Shown one piece after another: positions 51,511 through 60,191 of a DNA stretch of 64,000 nucleotides. How positions within the stretch are numbered: position 1 is the stretch's first letter; each line of letters opens with the position of its first letter. Under the pieces are notes generated by a model, which made no database searches, was not told where the DNA came from, and saw nothing but the letters and a program-made list of their open reading frames with translations. Origin of the DNA: Actinoallomurus purpureus (GTDB lineage Bacteria > Actinomycetota > Actinomycetes > Streptosporangiales > Streptosporangiaceae); NCBI RefSeq assembly GCF_024055795.1, contig NZ_JAMXMY010000024.1:94616-158615 (forward strand). The letters run 5' to 3'. The position numbers and the translations under genes were made by a program.

Positions 51511-54195
51511 TCACCCCGACGCGGAGGGGTCACCGGTGCTCGCGGCGATCAGGTCGGCGCGCAGGTTCTGTGCCGCCTCGGCGGGATCCTTCTGGTCGAG
51601 GGCGGTGAATGCGGCGGCCGCGCGCTCCACGGCGGCGACGGCCTCGTCGAACCGCTCCAGGGCGCCGAGGATCCGTGCCTCGTCGAAGTCGATGAGAGCC
51701 GTCTCCCAGGTCAGGGCGGCCGGTTCGTCGCCGGGCAGGGCGGCCAGCCCGGCCCGCGCGGAGGCCATGACCGCCAGGCCATCCTCGGCCCTGCCGCTCC
51801 ACATCACGCACAGAGCCTGGCGTCGTCGTGCCTGGAGGGTCCCATACGGATCGCCGGCCGCCAGGGAGGCCTCGGCGGCGGCGGCGAAGCGTTCGGCGGC
51901 GGTCGCGTCCTTGTCGAGGTCGCTGAGCAGGTCGCCGGCCTGAAGGAGGAGGCGTGCGGCCATGGCCGGCTGCTCGGCGCGTTCCTCCTCGGCGAGGCGG
52001 GTGAAGGCCTCGGCGGCGGCATCGACCTCGCCGAGTTCACGCTGGGCGTTGGCGAGCAGGTAGCGGGTCCGGCGCAGGGCGTCGGTGTCGCCGTGCGCCT
52101 CGAACACCGGCAGCGCCTCCTCGGCGGTCTCGGCCGCCTCGAGGTGCCGGCCGGTCTCGAGGTAGGCGACGCACAGGTCCTGACGCGCGTAGGCGGCCTG
52201 GTAGTGGGAGCCCTCGGCGGTGAAGCCCGCGACCGCCTCGATCAGATCCTCGGCGGCCTGGCCGGCGTCCCCGCGGGCCAGCAGGCGCTCCCCTCGGACG
52301 GCGTACGCGGCGGAGCGCAGCGCCGGCATGTCGGCCGGAGCGTTGGTGACGGCCTCGGTCAGCAGCCCGTCCGCCTCGGCGTGCTCCTCCTCCGTCTCGC
52401 TCGCGGCCAGCCGCCGGCCGAGCAGGAGGGCCGCCTCGGCGAGGGCCGCGCGCTGACCGCTCCGCCGGTACCCGCCGACGGCGCGCCGGAGCGCGGCGGT
52501 GACCTCCGCGTCACGCCCGGCGGATGCCAGGACGCGGACGCGGGTCATCTCCAGGTCGGCGAGCTCGTCGGGATCCTCCGGCGGCGACGCGCCGTCGAGC
52601 AGGGCGAGCGCCTCGTCGGTGCGGCCGACCTCGCCGTACGCCGCGGCCAGCCGCCCCCGGGCCGCCAGCCGCCGCCGGGGCTTCGCCTCGTGCGTGTCGA
52701 GCCACGCGAAGGCGGCCTCCAGCAGGGGCAGGCCCGCGTCCGCCTGGCCGATCTGGCAGAGCACCGCGGCGAACCTGCTGGTCGCCGCCTGGGCGCACTC
52801 CTCGTCACCGCCCCGCGCGTACAGCTCGGCGGACCGCCGCCAGACGTCCGTCGCGCCCTGCGGGTCTCCCGCGAGGAGGCGTTCGAGGCCTTCGCCGTCG
52901 ACCCGCCGGCCCTGCTGGACGAGGGACAGTTCGCCCCCGATCGCGTCGACGCGCCGCCAGGCGGCGAGTGCCGCGGCGGACTCGCGTCGCCTCCAGTGCT
53001 CTTCGGCCAGGTCGAGTAGCCGGTCGACGTCGTCAACGGCCGCGAGATCGGCCTGGGGGGCCGGGGCGGGCGGCGGCGCCGGGGTGCGACGCGCGTACGG
53101 GGTGAGCGGTAGGTGGTCGACGAGCGGTTCCGCGTCGAGCACCTCCCGGATGAGCCGGCCCTGCTCGGGCGTGCCGTTGCGGGCGTCGAACCGGGCGGCG
53201 ACGTCGAGGGCGTGCCGGGTGAGGTCCGCGTGCAGTTCGGCGGCGGGGACCTCGGCGGCGGCCCGGTCGCCGTGCGCGGGCCGGCGTACGGACACGTCCC
53301 CGTGGCCGATCTCCGTCAGCCGCCGCAGCAGGAGCGCGGCCGTGGCGGCGAACCGCATGCCCTCGTGCGGGGTCGGCGCGCGGTCGAGCCAGCCGAGGTG
53401 GCGTTCCAGCAGTTCGAGGCCGCGGGCCTCGTTGCCGGTGCGCGCGCAGAACTCCAGGTGTACGGCGATCCCCCACAGCTCGGCCAGCCGGTCGCGCTGG
53501 GCCCGGTAGGCGCGGCGGTGCGCGTCCGCCGCCGCCTCGAGGCGGCCGGTGCGGACGAATACGGGGAGCAGTTCGGTGAGGATCGTCTGGGGCTGTTCGT
53601 CGCAGCCGAGCTCGCCCCGCAGCAGCGGCTCGGCGAGCGCCACGGCGTCCTCGTCCCGGCCGCGCGCGGCCAGGTAGGCGACCTTCATGCTGGGGTCGCA
53701 GCCCTCGCAGTCCGACAGCCGCGTGCGAGGGGCCGCGTGCCACCGGGTGTACCACTCCTCGGCGGCCTCCGCCCCGTGCACGTGCTGGGTGACCACCGTG
53801 CGGCACATGTGCACCGGCTGCAGCCCCCCGTCGGCGAGCCGGTAGCGGCGCTCCATGTCGTCCAGGACCGCCAGTGTGCGGTCCAAGGGGATCTCGGGGA
53901 ACTTCGTCAGCCCGGTGACGGTCGACTTGAACCCCCAGTACAGGAGGTGCTCCTCGCCGAGGTCGGGGTTCCGGTCGAAGTCGCTGAGGCAGCGTACGAA
54001 GACGGCGAACGCCTTGGCGCGCTCGCCGCTCTGGACGTACTCCGTGCGCAGGTGGTTGCGGAGCCGGTACGCCAGGCGTTCGTCGGCGGCGGCCTCGGCC
54101 TGCCGCAGCGCCTCCTCGACCATGATGGTCCGCGCCTGGCCGTACGGCAGCTCGCCGGCGCGGCTCATCAGCTCATAGGCCTGCTCGACGGTCAC
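51511..54195 (-). CDS. Large tetratricopeptide-repeat protein linked to an Hsp90-family gene
   Basis: 894 residues built almost entirely of helix-turn-helix pairs. TPR-like units are clearest in the second half: GRLAAAYGEVGRTDEALALL, YQAAYARQDLCVAYLETGRH, then NAQRELGEVDAAAEAFTRLA and ATAAERFAAAAEASLAAGDP. The N-terminal half is more divergent and includes cysteine-bearing stretches (RTRLSDCEGCDPSMKV). GTG start overlapping the last mini-gene stop (GTGA), with GGAGG behind it. Encoded after an Hsp90-family protein, it may act as a co-chaperone or client adaptor. No membrane segment. Confidence 0.85.
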   Translation of the reverse strand: MTVEQAYELMSRAGELPYGQARTIMVEEALRQAEAAADERLAYRLRNHLRTEYVQSGERAKAFAVFVRCLSDFDRNPDLGEEHLLYWGFKSTVTGLTKFPEIPLDRTLAVLDDMERRYRLADGGLQPVHMCRTVVTQHVHGAEAAEEWYTRWHAAPRTRLSDCEGCDPSMKVAYLAARGRDEDAVALAEPLLRGELGCDEQPQTILTELLPVFVRTGRLEAAADAHRRAYRAQRDRLAELWGIAVHLEFCARTGNEARGLELLERHLGWLDRAPTPHEGMRFAATAALLLRRLTEIGHGDVSVRRPAHGDRAAAEVPAAELHADLTRHALDVAARFDARNGTPEQGRLIREVLDAEPLVDHLPLTPYARRTPAPPPAPAPQADLAAVDDVDRLLDLAEEHWRRRESAAALAAWRRVDAIGGELSLVQQGRRVDGEGLERLLAGDPQGATDVWRRSAELYARGGDEECAQAATSRFAAVLCQIGQADAGLPLLEAAFAWLDTHEAKPRRRLAARGRLAAAYGEVGRTDEALALLDGASPPEDPDELADLEMTRVRVLASAGRDAEVTAALRRAVGGYRRSGQRAALAEAALLLGRRLAASETEEEHAEADGLLTEAVTNAPADMPALRSAAYAVRGERLLARGDAGQAAEDLIEAVAGFTAEGSHYQAAYARQDLCVAYLETGRHLEAAETAEEALPVFEAHGDTDALRRTRYLLANAQRELGEVDAAAEAFTRLAEEERAEQPAMAARLLLQAGDLLSDLDKDATAAERFAAAAEASLAAGDPYGTLQARRRQALCVMWSGRAEDGLAVMASARAGLAALPGDEPAALTWETALIDFDEARILGALERFDEAVAAVERAAAAFTALDQKDPAEAAQNLRADLIAASTGDPSASG

Positions 54196-54263
54196 TCGTC
54201 CTCCTTCGTCGGAGGAGTGACCGAGGTGCTGTGCTTATCGGTTCTCTCGCTTCGCTCGGTCAC
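54192..54263 (-). CDS. Mini-gene 3 of a stop-start relay
   Basis: 23 codons plus stop. From GTG it starts MTERSERTDK, continues HSTSVTPP and ends TKEDE. Its stop overlaps the TPR gene start as GTGA, and its start overlaps the previous mini-gene stop as GTGA, each behind GGAGG. Whether the peptide itself is functional or only keeps ribosomes moving is unknown. Confidence 0.6.
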   Translation of the reverse strand: MTERSERTDKHSTSVTPPTKEDE

Positions 54264-54331
54264 TTGTCCTCCTTCGTCGGAGGAGTGACCGAGGTGCTGT
54301 GCTTATCGGTTCTCTCGCTTCGCTCGGTCAC
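54260..54331 (-). CDS. Mini-gene 2 of a stop-start relay
   Basis: 23 codons plus stop, near-identical to mini-gene 3 (starts MTERSERTDK, ends TKEDK). AAGGAGG lies four bases before its GTG. Both ends are GTGA overlaps with neighbours. Confidence 0.6.
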   Translation of the reverse strand: MTERSERTDKHSTSVTPPTKEDK

Positions 54332-54390
54332 TTGTCCTCCTTCGTCGGAGGAGTGACCGAGGTGCTGTGCGGGGTGACCGAGGCAGTCAC
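54328..54390 (-). CDS. Mini-gene 1 of a stop-start relay
   Basis: 20 codons plus stop, starting MTASVTPHSTS and ending PPTKEDK. It starts inside the stop of the Hsp90-like gene (GTGA) behind GGAGGACAA, and its stop overlaps mini-gene 2 as GTGA. Its second half matches the other mini-genes; the first half looks like a partial repeat unit. Confidence 0.55.
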   Translation of the reverse strand: MTASVTPHSTSVTPPTKEDK

Positions 54391-56156
54391 TTGTCCTCCG
54401 GGGCGGGGTCGTGGACGGCCCAGTCGAGCAGGCCGAGGAAGGACCGGTTGAGCACGGCGGTGTCGGCGGCCCGCAGGGGGTGGTGGCCGAGCAGGAGCGC
54501 CTGGCCGTACAGGGCCTGGACCGCGAGCTCGATGAGGCCGGTCTCGGTCAGTGCGGTGATGCGACGGGCCAGCGGGTTGCGGTGGTTGAGGACCAGCTGC
54601 GGGCGGTCGCTCACGGACGCCGTGCCCTCCAGCGCGCCGAGTACGTCGGACCACAGGGCGTCGGCGGACTCGCGTGCCTCGCGCAGCTCGGCCTGGTGAC
54701 GGGCGGCCCGGCTGGTCATGTACAGGGCGGGCAGCGACGCCGGGTCGAAGTCGCGGACGACGACCTCGCAGCCGAGCGAGTCGACCGCCCGCTGCGCGAC
54801 GGCCAGGAAAGGGCGCAGCGCCAGCTCGGTCTCCGGGTCGATCACACCGAAGTGAGAGGTCAGCTCCGAGGCGTCCAGCGGCGGCAGGACCGCGTCGGGG
54901 TCGATGGCCGGCAGCCGTTCGATGATCTCTGTGTCATAGACGTAGCCGCCGTTGACCAGCGCGACGCCCTGCGCACCGGAGACGGCCGCCAGGCGCCGGA
55001 ACTCGTCCAGGTCCGCGGTGTAGCGGCCACCCTGGTGCCGGGTGCGGAACTCCGCCAGGGTCATCGGACCGGCGGACGTCTCGAACTCCAGCCACCGGTC
55101 GACGATCCGCAGCATGTCGTCGTCGCGCAGGGCCATCGCCTTGACGCCCAGGTGGTGCAGGCGCAGGAAGGCGCGCAGCCGGGCCGGGTCGGTCTCCGAC
55201 AGCCGCATGAGCCACTGCCGGACCTGCCGGCCGAGCGCGTCGCGGGTGGCGTCGAGCAGCTCGTCCTCGTACAGCGCCTCGCGTCCGGCCGTCGGGCGCA
55301 GCTCGCCGGCGTCCACGACGCAGCGTACGAAGAACGCCCAGTCGGGGAGCAGCCCTTCGACGCCCTCGGCCAGCAGCATCCGCTTCAGGTACACGCGGTG
55401 CGCGCCCCGCGCGGTCGGGGCGACCGGCTGCGGGAGGACGAACGCGACGCCGGTCAGCCCGGCCTCGGGGACGTCCAGGTCGATCACGTCGAACGGCGCG
55501 AACCCGAACTGCCGGCGGCAGTACTCGTCGAGCGCCGCGCGGCGGCGGCCCGGATCGGGGTATGCCGCCCGCCAGGGCAGGCCGTCACCGGTGATCCGCC
55601 GCCCGTCGACCGTCAGATCGACGGGCAGCAGCTCGCCGTACGTCTCGGCCAGTTCGGTGACGGTCGCGGGGGTGAGCCAGTCGCTCGCCCCGCGCCGGGG
55701 CCGCAGGCTCACGGTGGTGCCCGGCTCGTCGCGCGTGCCGGGTTCGACGCGGTAGCGGCCGTCGGCGAAGCCGGTCCACCGCACGGCGTCTCCTCCACGG
55801 GCGGAGCGGGTGACGACGGTGATCTCGTCGGCGACGAGGAACGCCGACAGCAGGCCGATGCCGAACTGGCCGAGGAAGTCGTGGCGGGCGAGCCCGAGCT
55901 CGTCGCGCTTCGAGGAGCGGCCGATGGTCGCCAGCAGCTCGTGGACCTCGGCCTCGGTCAGGCCGATCCCGCTGTCGTGCACCCGGAGCTCGTCTCCGGT
56001 CTCGATCCGGATCCGCCCCGGCCCGTCGCCGCGCGCGGTGATGGCGTCGACGCCGTTCTGCAGGAGCTCCCGCAGGTACACGCGGGGGCTGGAGTAGAGG
56101 TGTCTGCTCAACAGATCGACGACGCCGCGCAGATCGACTTGGAATGCCTGGTCCAC
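54387..56156 (-). CDS. Hsp90-family chaperone (HtpG-like)
   Basis: 589 residues. GHKL ATPase with ELLQNGVDAITARGDGPGRI, LRVHDSGIGLTEAEVHELLA and GQFGIGLLSAFLVADEITVV; the middle domain has RVYLKRMLLAEGVEGLLPDW and ELRPTAGREALYED, and the end is a shortened dimerisation domain finishing HDPAPEDK. It is shorter than E. coli HtpG and is probably a variant subfamily. It lacks the eukaryotic MEEVD tail. Followed by the mini-gene relay and a TPR protein, echoing the Hsp90/TPR co-chaperone pairing of eukaryotes. Confidence 0.85.
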   Translation of the reverse strand: MDQAFQVDLRGVVDLLSRHLYSSPRVYLRELLQNGVDAITARGDGPGRIRIETGDELRVHDSGIGLTEAEVHELLATIGRSSKRDELGLARHDFLGQFGIGLLSAFLVADEITVVTRSARGGDAVRWTGFADGRYRVEPGTRDEPGTTVSLRPRRGASDWLTPATVTELAETYGELLPVDLTVDGRRITGDGLPWRAAYPDPGRRRAALDEYCRRQFGFAPFDVIDLDVPEAGLTGVAFVLPQPVAPTARGAHRVYLKRMLLAEGVEGLLPDWAFFVRCVVDAGELRPTAGREALYEDELLDATRDALGRQVRQWLMRLSETDPARLRAFLRLHHLGVKAMALRDDDMLRIVDRWLEFETSAGPMTLAEFRTRHQGGRYTADLDEFRRLAAVSGAQGVALVNGGYVYDTEIIERLPAIDPDAVLPPLDASELTSHFGVIDPETELALRPFLAVAQRAVDSLGCEVVVRDFDPASLPALYMTSRAARHQAELREARESADALWSDVLGALEGTASVSDRPQLVLNHRNPLARRITALTETGLIELAVQALYGQALLLGHHPLRAADTAVLNRSFLGLLDWAVHDPAPEDK

Positions 56157-56323
56157 CCCGTTGACCTCTCATCGGTCGGCATTGCTGCTGATCACCCTAA
56201 CGGCGACCTATCCGACACGCGTTCCAATATCCCGAGAAGGGCGTAGGGGAGGGTGTCAGTCGACGAGGGGCGGGTAGGGGAAGCCTGGCCCTTCAGGGGC
56301 GTCCCGGGGGGAGGGGACGGACG

Positions 56324-56506
56324 ATGGGAGAGCCGTACGAGGGCGAGGACCGGCAGCGGGGTAGCGCCGACGATTCCAGCGAGGCGGACGCCGCTCGGCG
56401 CCCGGCCGGCGTGACCACCGCCACCGACGAAGAAGAGGACCCGGACAGCGGTCCCAGCACCGGACCGGCCCATCCGGAGGACTTCAGCCCGGACGACTTC
56501 GAGTGA
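56324..56506 (+). CDS. Small acidic protein
   Basis: 60 residues from ATG behind a GGGGGGAGGGGACGG stretch. Extremely acidic (for example EEEDPDSGPSTG, EDFSPDDFE) with Ser/Pro/Gly and no hydrophobic core, so probably intrinsically disordered. Similar tiny acidic ORFs are common and unassigned. Confidence 0.5.
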   Translation: MGEPYEGEDRQRGSADDSSEADAARRPAGVTTATDEEEDPDSGPSTGPAHPEDFSPDDFE

Positions 56507-56904
56507 ACGACGGCCCTGGCCGATCGAACCGGCGGACACGCCGGACCGACCCTACGGCCGCAACGGCACCGTACGGGAAACGGCGGGCTGCGTCGGTACG
56601 GATCGCAGTCGGCGGGCGGTGAGCGGCGGGTGGGTCCAGCCGCTCTCTGCTGTGAAACCCGATCGGCCAGTCGGCCCGTGATCTCCGCTGACCCGTGAGG
56701 CCCGCTCTTGTCTGCGGCTCGGCTCGCCACCCTCTGCCTGCCGTCATTCCCCGCAGACCGCAGGCGATGCGCGTAGCAGGGGTTCGCTCTGTCGGCAATA
56801 GGACTGCCGTATCAGTTTAATCGGGACCCGAGGCTCATTTTCCGCGCCTATCTCGGGTGTTATTTTCTGCGGAACATCCCCCGCCGAAAGCGAAGGGTCC
56901 CGCC
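56507..56904. other. Intergenic region upstream of the secreted pair
   Basis: About 400 bases, no gene. AT-rich toward the 3' end (TTTTCCGCGCC... TTATTTTCTGCGG), where the promoter of the secreted pair should lie. Confidence 0.4.
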
Positions 56905-57585
56905 TTGAGTTTCAAGAATGTTACGGCAGGTGCGGCGGCCGTGGGCGCCTCCATGATCGGTGTCCTGCTCGTGTCCGCCCCGGCGCAGGCCAGCACGTAT
57001 CCGCCGCTCGGAATGAAGACCCTGAGCCGGCCGTACTCGAAGAGCTTCTGCCATAATTCCAAGGAATTGAAGCGGGGGATCACCGAGAAGCTTTCGGGGA
57101 CGGTCCGGTACAAGCGGAACGCGTACAAGTTCAACCGAGGGATCCGCGTTCGCTTCTATGACCCGACGCTCGTGAATCCCACGATCACCGTCACGACCAC
57201 GAACAAGTGCGGAAAGGGCGCCAAGGCGGCCAAGGTCGACCACGCCGACCTCACCCAGAAGTGGTACGACTGGAAGTGTCAGACCACGGTGGCGGTGTTC
57301 GTCGGCTACCCCTGGGCTGTCGGGGTCAGCGGCACCTACAAGTGCGGTAAGACGAAGGCCGCGGACCGGAACACCGGCCCTTACGGCAAGGGCTCCCACT
57401 ACACGCAGTACAACTCCGGTGCGCCCGTGCGCTGGTCCTGGGGCAGTGATGGCAAGGGCATCACGAAGGGCGGCAAGATCTGCCTGCACGCCGACGCCGC
57501 CGCGACCGTGTACATCCGCAACAGGTCCGACATGGCCAGCCAGGCGCTCGATGTCTGCGTGACGGCGTCGTGGGGCTCGAAGTGA
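56905..57585 (+). CDS. Secreted protein of unknown function, copy A of a tandem pair
   Basis: 226 residues from TTG 56905 with GAAGGG seven bases upstream. Signal peptide (LSFKNVTAGAAAVGASMIGV, cleavage near PAQA), then YPPLGMKTLSRPYSKSFCHN, RNAYKFNRGIRVRFYDPTLV, DHADLTQKWYDWKCQTTVAV, then SGTYKCGKTKAADRNTGPYG and SWGSDGKGITKGGKICLHAD. Six cysteines, probably three disulfides. About half identical to the next gene, which starts inside this stop (GTGA). Actinomycete-only in my memory and uncharacterised; secretion plus Cys-rich globular domain suggests an extracellular binding protein or toxin. Confidence 0.7.
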   Translation: MSFKNVTAGAAAVGASMIGVLLVSAPAQASTYPPLGMKTLSRPYSKSFCHNSKELKRGITEKLSGTVRYKRNAYKFNRGIRVRFYDPTLVNPTITVTTTNKCGKGAKAAKVDHADLTQKWYDWKCQTTVAVFVGYPWAVGVSGTYKCGKTKAADRNTGPYGKGSHYTQYNSGAPVRWSWGSDGKGITKGGKICLHADAAATVYIRNRSDMASQALDVCVTASWGSK

Positions 57586-58253
57586 TTCACCGCGTCATCG
57601 TCGCCGCGACCGCGGTCGCCGTGGGCGCGCTCATCGCGCCCACGCCCGCGCTGGCCTCGGCCTATCCGCCGCTCGGCAAGAAGACCTTGAGTCACTCCTA
57701 CTCCACCGGCTACTGCTTCACCTCCAAGCAGCTGAAGAGGTCGTTCGTCGTGCGGCTGTCGGGGCGCGTGCAGTACCAGCGGAACGCATACAAGTTCAAC
57801 AAGGGGATCCGGGTGCGGTTCCACGACCCGACCCTGATCAATCCGAAGATCGACGTGAAGGTCGCCACCAAGTGCGACAAGGGCGCCAAGAAGGCCACGG
57901 TCAGCCGGACCAGGCTCGACCAGCGCTGGTACGACTGGAAGTGCAACCGGAAGGTCGGCATCACGATCGGCGTCGACCACGAGGGCAAGTGGGGCGTCAG
58001 CGTCAACACGACCAAACGCTGCGGAAGCACCACGGCCGCCGACCGGGCGACGCGCTACGGCCGGGGGTCGCACTACGAGCAGTTCAACAGCGGCGCCCCG
58101 GTCAAGTGGCACTGGGGCAGCGACGGGAAGGGGATCGACAAGGGCGGGAAGATCTGCCTGAACGCCGACGCCGGAATCACGGCGTACGTCGGCAACACGT
58201 CCGACACGGCGAACGAGCCGCTGTCGGTGTGCGTCCCAGCGTCGTACGCGTAG
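57582..58253 (+). CDS. Secreted protein of unknown function, copy B of a tandem pair
   Basis: 223 residues. Signal peptide (VIHRVIVAATAVAVGALIAP with cleavage near ALAS), then the same blocks as copy A: YPPLGKKTLSHSYSTGYCFT, RNAYKFNKGIRVRFHDPTLI, RTRLDQRWYDWKCNRKVGIT and HWGSDGKGIDKGGKICLNAD. Cysteine positions are the same. Starts as GTG overlapping the copy A stop (GTGA). Followed by a hairpin at 58271. The pair arose by tandem duplication and both copies seem intact, implying selection for both. Confidence 0.7.
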   Translation: MIHRVIVAATAVAVGALIAPTPALASAYPPLGKKTLSHSYSTGYCFTSKQLKRSFVVRLSGRVQYQRNAYKFNKGIRVRFHDPTLINPKIDVKVATKCDKGAKKATVSRTRLDQRWYDWKCNRKVGITIGVDHEGKWGVSVNTTKRCGSTTAADRATRYGRGSHYEQFNSGAPVKWHWGSDGKGIDKGGKICLNADAGITAYVGNTSDTANEPLSVCVPASYA

Positions 58254-58270
58254 AAGTGAGCCGATCCGAG

Positions 58271-58304
58271 CCCGGGACACCGGCGGTCAGCCGGTGGTCC
58301 CGGG
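58271..58304 (+). terminator. Hairpin after the secreted pair
   Basis: CCCGGGACACCGG pairs with CCGGTGGTCCCGGG with one bulged base, seven-base loop. No T-tract, so terminator strength is uncertain. Confidence 0.55.
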
Positions 58305-58398
58305 TTCGTCCGCGGGCGACCCTACGGTAACTTCGCCTCCGGGGCAGGGGCGACGCGGTCCTGTCCCCGGTGCAGGCGTCGTCACCCGGGAGCTGCCC

Positions 58399-60150
58399 AT
58401 GAACCGGCCCGTACGAATCGCGAACTGCTCCGGCTTCTACGGCGACCGGCTCTCCGCTCTCGCCGAGATGGTGCGCGGCGGCCCGGTCGACGTCGTCACG
58501 GGCGACTACCTCGCCGAGGTCACCATGCTCGTGCTGGCCAAGAACCGCATGAAGAAGCCCACCGGCGGGTACGCCGCGAGCTTCCTGCGCCAGCTCAAGC
58601 CGGTGGCCGCCGAGATCGCCGAGCGCGGCATCAGGGTCGTCGTCAACGCGGGCGGCCTCGACCCGGCGGGCCTGGCGCGGGACACCCGCGCGCTGCTGGC
58701 CGAGGCCGGGGTGGACCTGACGGTCGCGCACGTCGAAGGCGACGACCTGTCCTCCCGGCTGACCGGGCCGGCGGCCCAGGGCCACGACCTGTCCCACCTC
58801 GACACCGGCGAGCCGTTCACGAGCTGGGGGCACGAGCCGCTCACCGCGAACGCGTACCTCGGCGGGTTCGGCATCGCCGCGGCCCTCGTCGGCGGGGCCG
58901 ACATCGTGATCACCGGCCGGGTCGCCGACGCGTCCCTGGTGACGGGCGCCGCCGCCTGGTGGTGGGGCTGGTCGCCGGCCGACCACGACGCCCTCGCCGG
59001 GGCCGTCGTCGCCGGGCACGTGATCGAGTGCGGCGCACAGGCCACGGGCGGTAACTTCTCCGGCTTCACCGGCATCGCCGACCTGCGCCACCCCGGCTTC
59101 CCGATCGCGGAGGTCGACCGCGACGGGACGAGCGTCATCACCAAGCACGAGGGCACCGGCGGGGCGGTCACGGTCGACACCGTCACGGCCCAGCTGCTGT
59201 ACGAGATCGGCGCGCCGGGCTACCTCAACCCGGACGTCGTCGCCCGGCTAGACACCGTCCGCCTCGATCGGGACGGGCCCGACCGCGTGCGCGTCACCGG
59301 CGCGGTGGGCCACGCGCCGCCGCCGACCACCAAGGTGGCCGTGACCGGGCTGGGCGGCTGGCGCAACAGCTGCACGTTCGTGCTGACGGGCCTCGACATC
59401 GACGCCAAGGCCGCACTCGTCGAACGGGCGGTGCACGCGCGGCTCGACGGCGACCCGCGTGTCACCGACCTGCGCTTCACCCGGATCGGCCGGCCCGCGA
59501 CCGACCCGGCCGACCAGATGGCCGGGTCCAGCCTGCTGCACGTCGCCGTCGACGGCGACCAGCACGGCGCGGGCCGGGCGTTCTCCGCGATCTGCGTCGA
59601 GCTGGCCCTCTCCAGCTACCCGGGGATCTACGGCATGGGCGTGCCGTCGGCCGGCTCCCCGTACGGCGTCTACTGGCCGACGCTCATCCCCCAGCGGGTG
59701 CTCCGGCACACGGTCGTGCACCCCGACGGGCGGGAGGAGATCATCCCGGTCCCGGCGACCGCCGAACCCGTCGAGACGGCCGCCCCCGCCGACGACGTCC
59801 CGTACGACGCGGGGCCGACCGTCGAGGGGCCGCTCGGCCGTCTCGTCCACGCCCGCTCCGGTGACAAGGGCGGCAACGCCAACGTCGGCCTGTGGACCCG
59901 CGATCCGGAGGCCTGGCCGTGGCTCGCCGCCACGATGACCACCGACCGGCTCCAGGAGCTGCTGCCCGAGACGCGCGGGCTGACCGTCGACCGGTACGTC
60001 CTGCCGAACCTGCGCGCGGTCAACTTCGTCGTCCGTGGCCTGCTGGACGGCGGCGCGACCGAGGCACGCCGCTTCGACACCCAGGCCAAGGCGCTGGGCG
60101 AATGGCTGCGCGCCCGGCACGTACCCCTCCCGGAGCGGCTCCTGCGTTGA
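58399..60150 (+). CDS. AtuA-family (DUF1446) protein
   Basis: 583 residues. MNRPVRIANCSGFYGDRLSA opens the AtuA fold, followed by VDVVTGDYLAEVTMLVLAKN, RGIRVVVNAGGLDPAGLARD and GADIVITGRVADASLVTGAA. The C-terminal part (about 470-580) has VHARSGDKGGNANVGLWTRD, the usual start of the small AtuA C-terminal domain. AtuA belongs to acyclic terpene (geraniol/citronellol) utilisation but many homologues are of unknown substrate. No other atu gene is adjacent, so a role in terpene breakdown is not supported by context. ATG 58399 behind GGGAG. Confidence 0.85.
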   Translation: MNRPVRIANCSGFYGDRLSALAEMVRGGPVDVVTGDYLAEVTMLVLAKNRMKKPTGGYAASFLRQLKPVAAEIAERGIRVVVNAGGLDPAGLARDTRALLAEAGVDLTVAHVEGDDLSSRLTGPAAQGHDLSHLDTGEPFTSWGHEPLTANAYLGGFGIAAALVGGADIVITGRVADASLVTGAAAWWWGWSPADHDALAGAVVAGHVIECGAQATGGNFSGFTGIADLRHPGFPIAEVDRDGTSVITKHEGTGGAVTVDTVTAQLLYEIGAPGYLNPDVVARLDTVRLDRDGPDRVRVTGAVGHAPPPTTKVAVTGLGGWRNSCTFVLTGLDIDAKAALVERAVHARLDGDPRVTDLRFTRIGRPATDPADQMAGSSLLHVAVDGDQHGAGRAFSAICVELALSSYPGIYGMGVPSAGSPYGVYWPTLIPQRVLRHTVVHPDGREEIIPVPATAEPVETAAPADDVPYDAGPTVEGPLGRLVHARSGDKGGNANVGLWTRDPEAWPWLAATMTTDRLQELLPETRGLTVDRYVLPNLRAVNFVVRGLLDGGATEARRFDTQAKALGEWLRARHVPLPERLLR

Positions 60151-60191
60151 GCGCGGGCACCGGGTGCGTACGGCGGCGGTGACGAGGGCGC

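Larger units (their letters stand above)
54191..54370 (-). repeat. Tandem 68-base repeat between the TPR and Hsp90-like genes
   Basis: Units start at 54198, 54266 and 54334 (68 bases apart), two complete and one partial, with very few differences. Each holds a CCTCCTTCGTCGGAGG hairpin (the Shine-Dalgarno on the minus strand) and GACCGAG/CTCGGTC inverted arms. The period minus the four-base GTGA overlap fits one mini-gene per unit. Confidence 0.9.

Noticed and set aside
54191..54370. CRISPR-like or transposon end interpretation of the 68-base repeats
   Set aside because: Units are contiguous with no variable spacers, no cas genes, and each unit is a translatable mini-gene; the relay reading explains it better.
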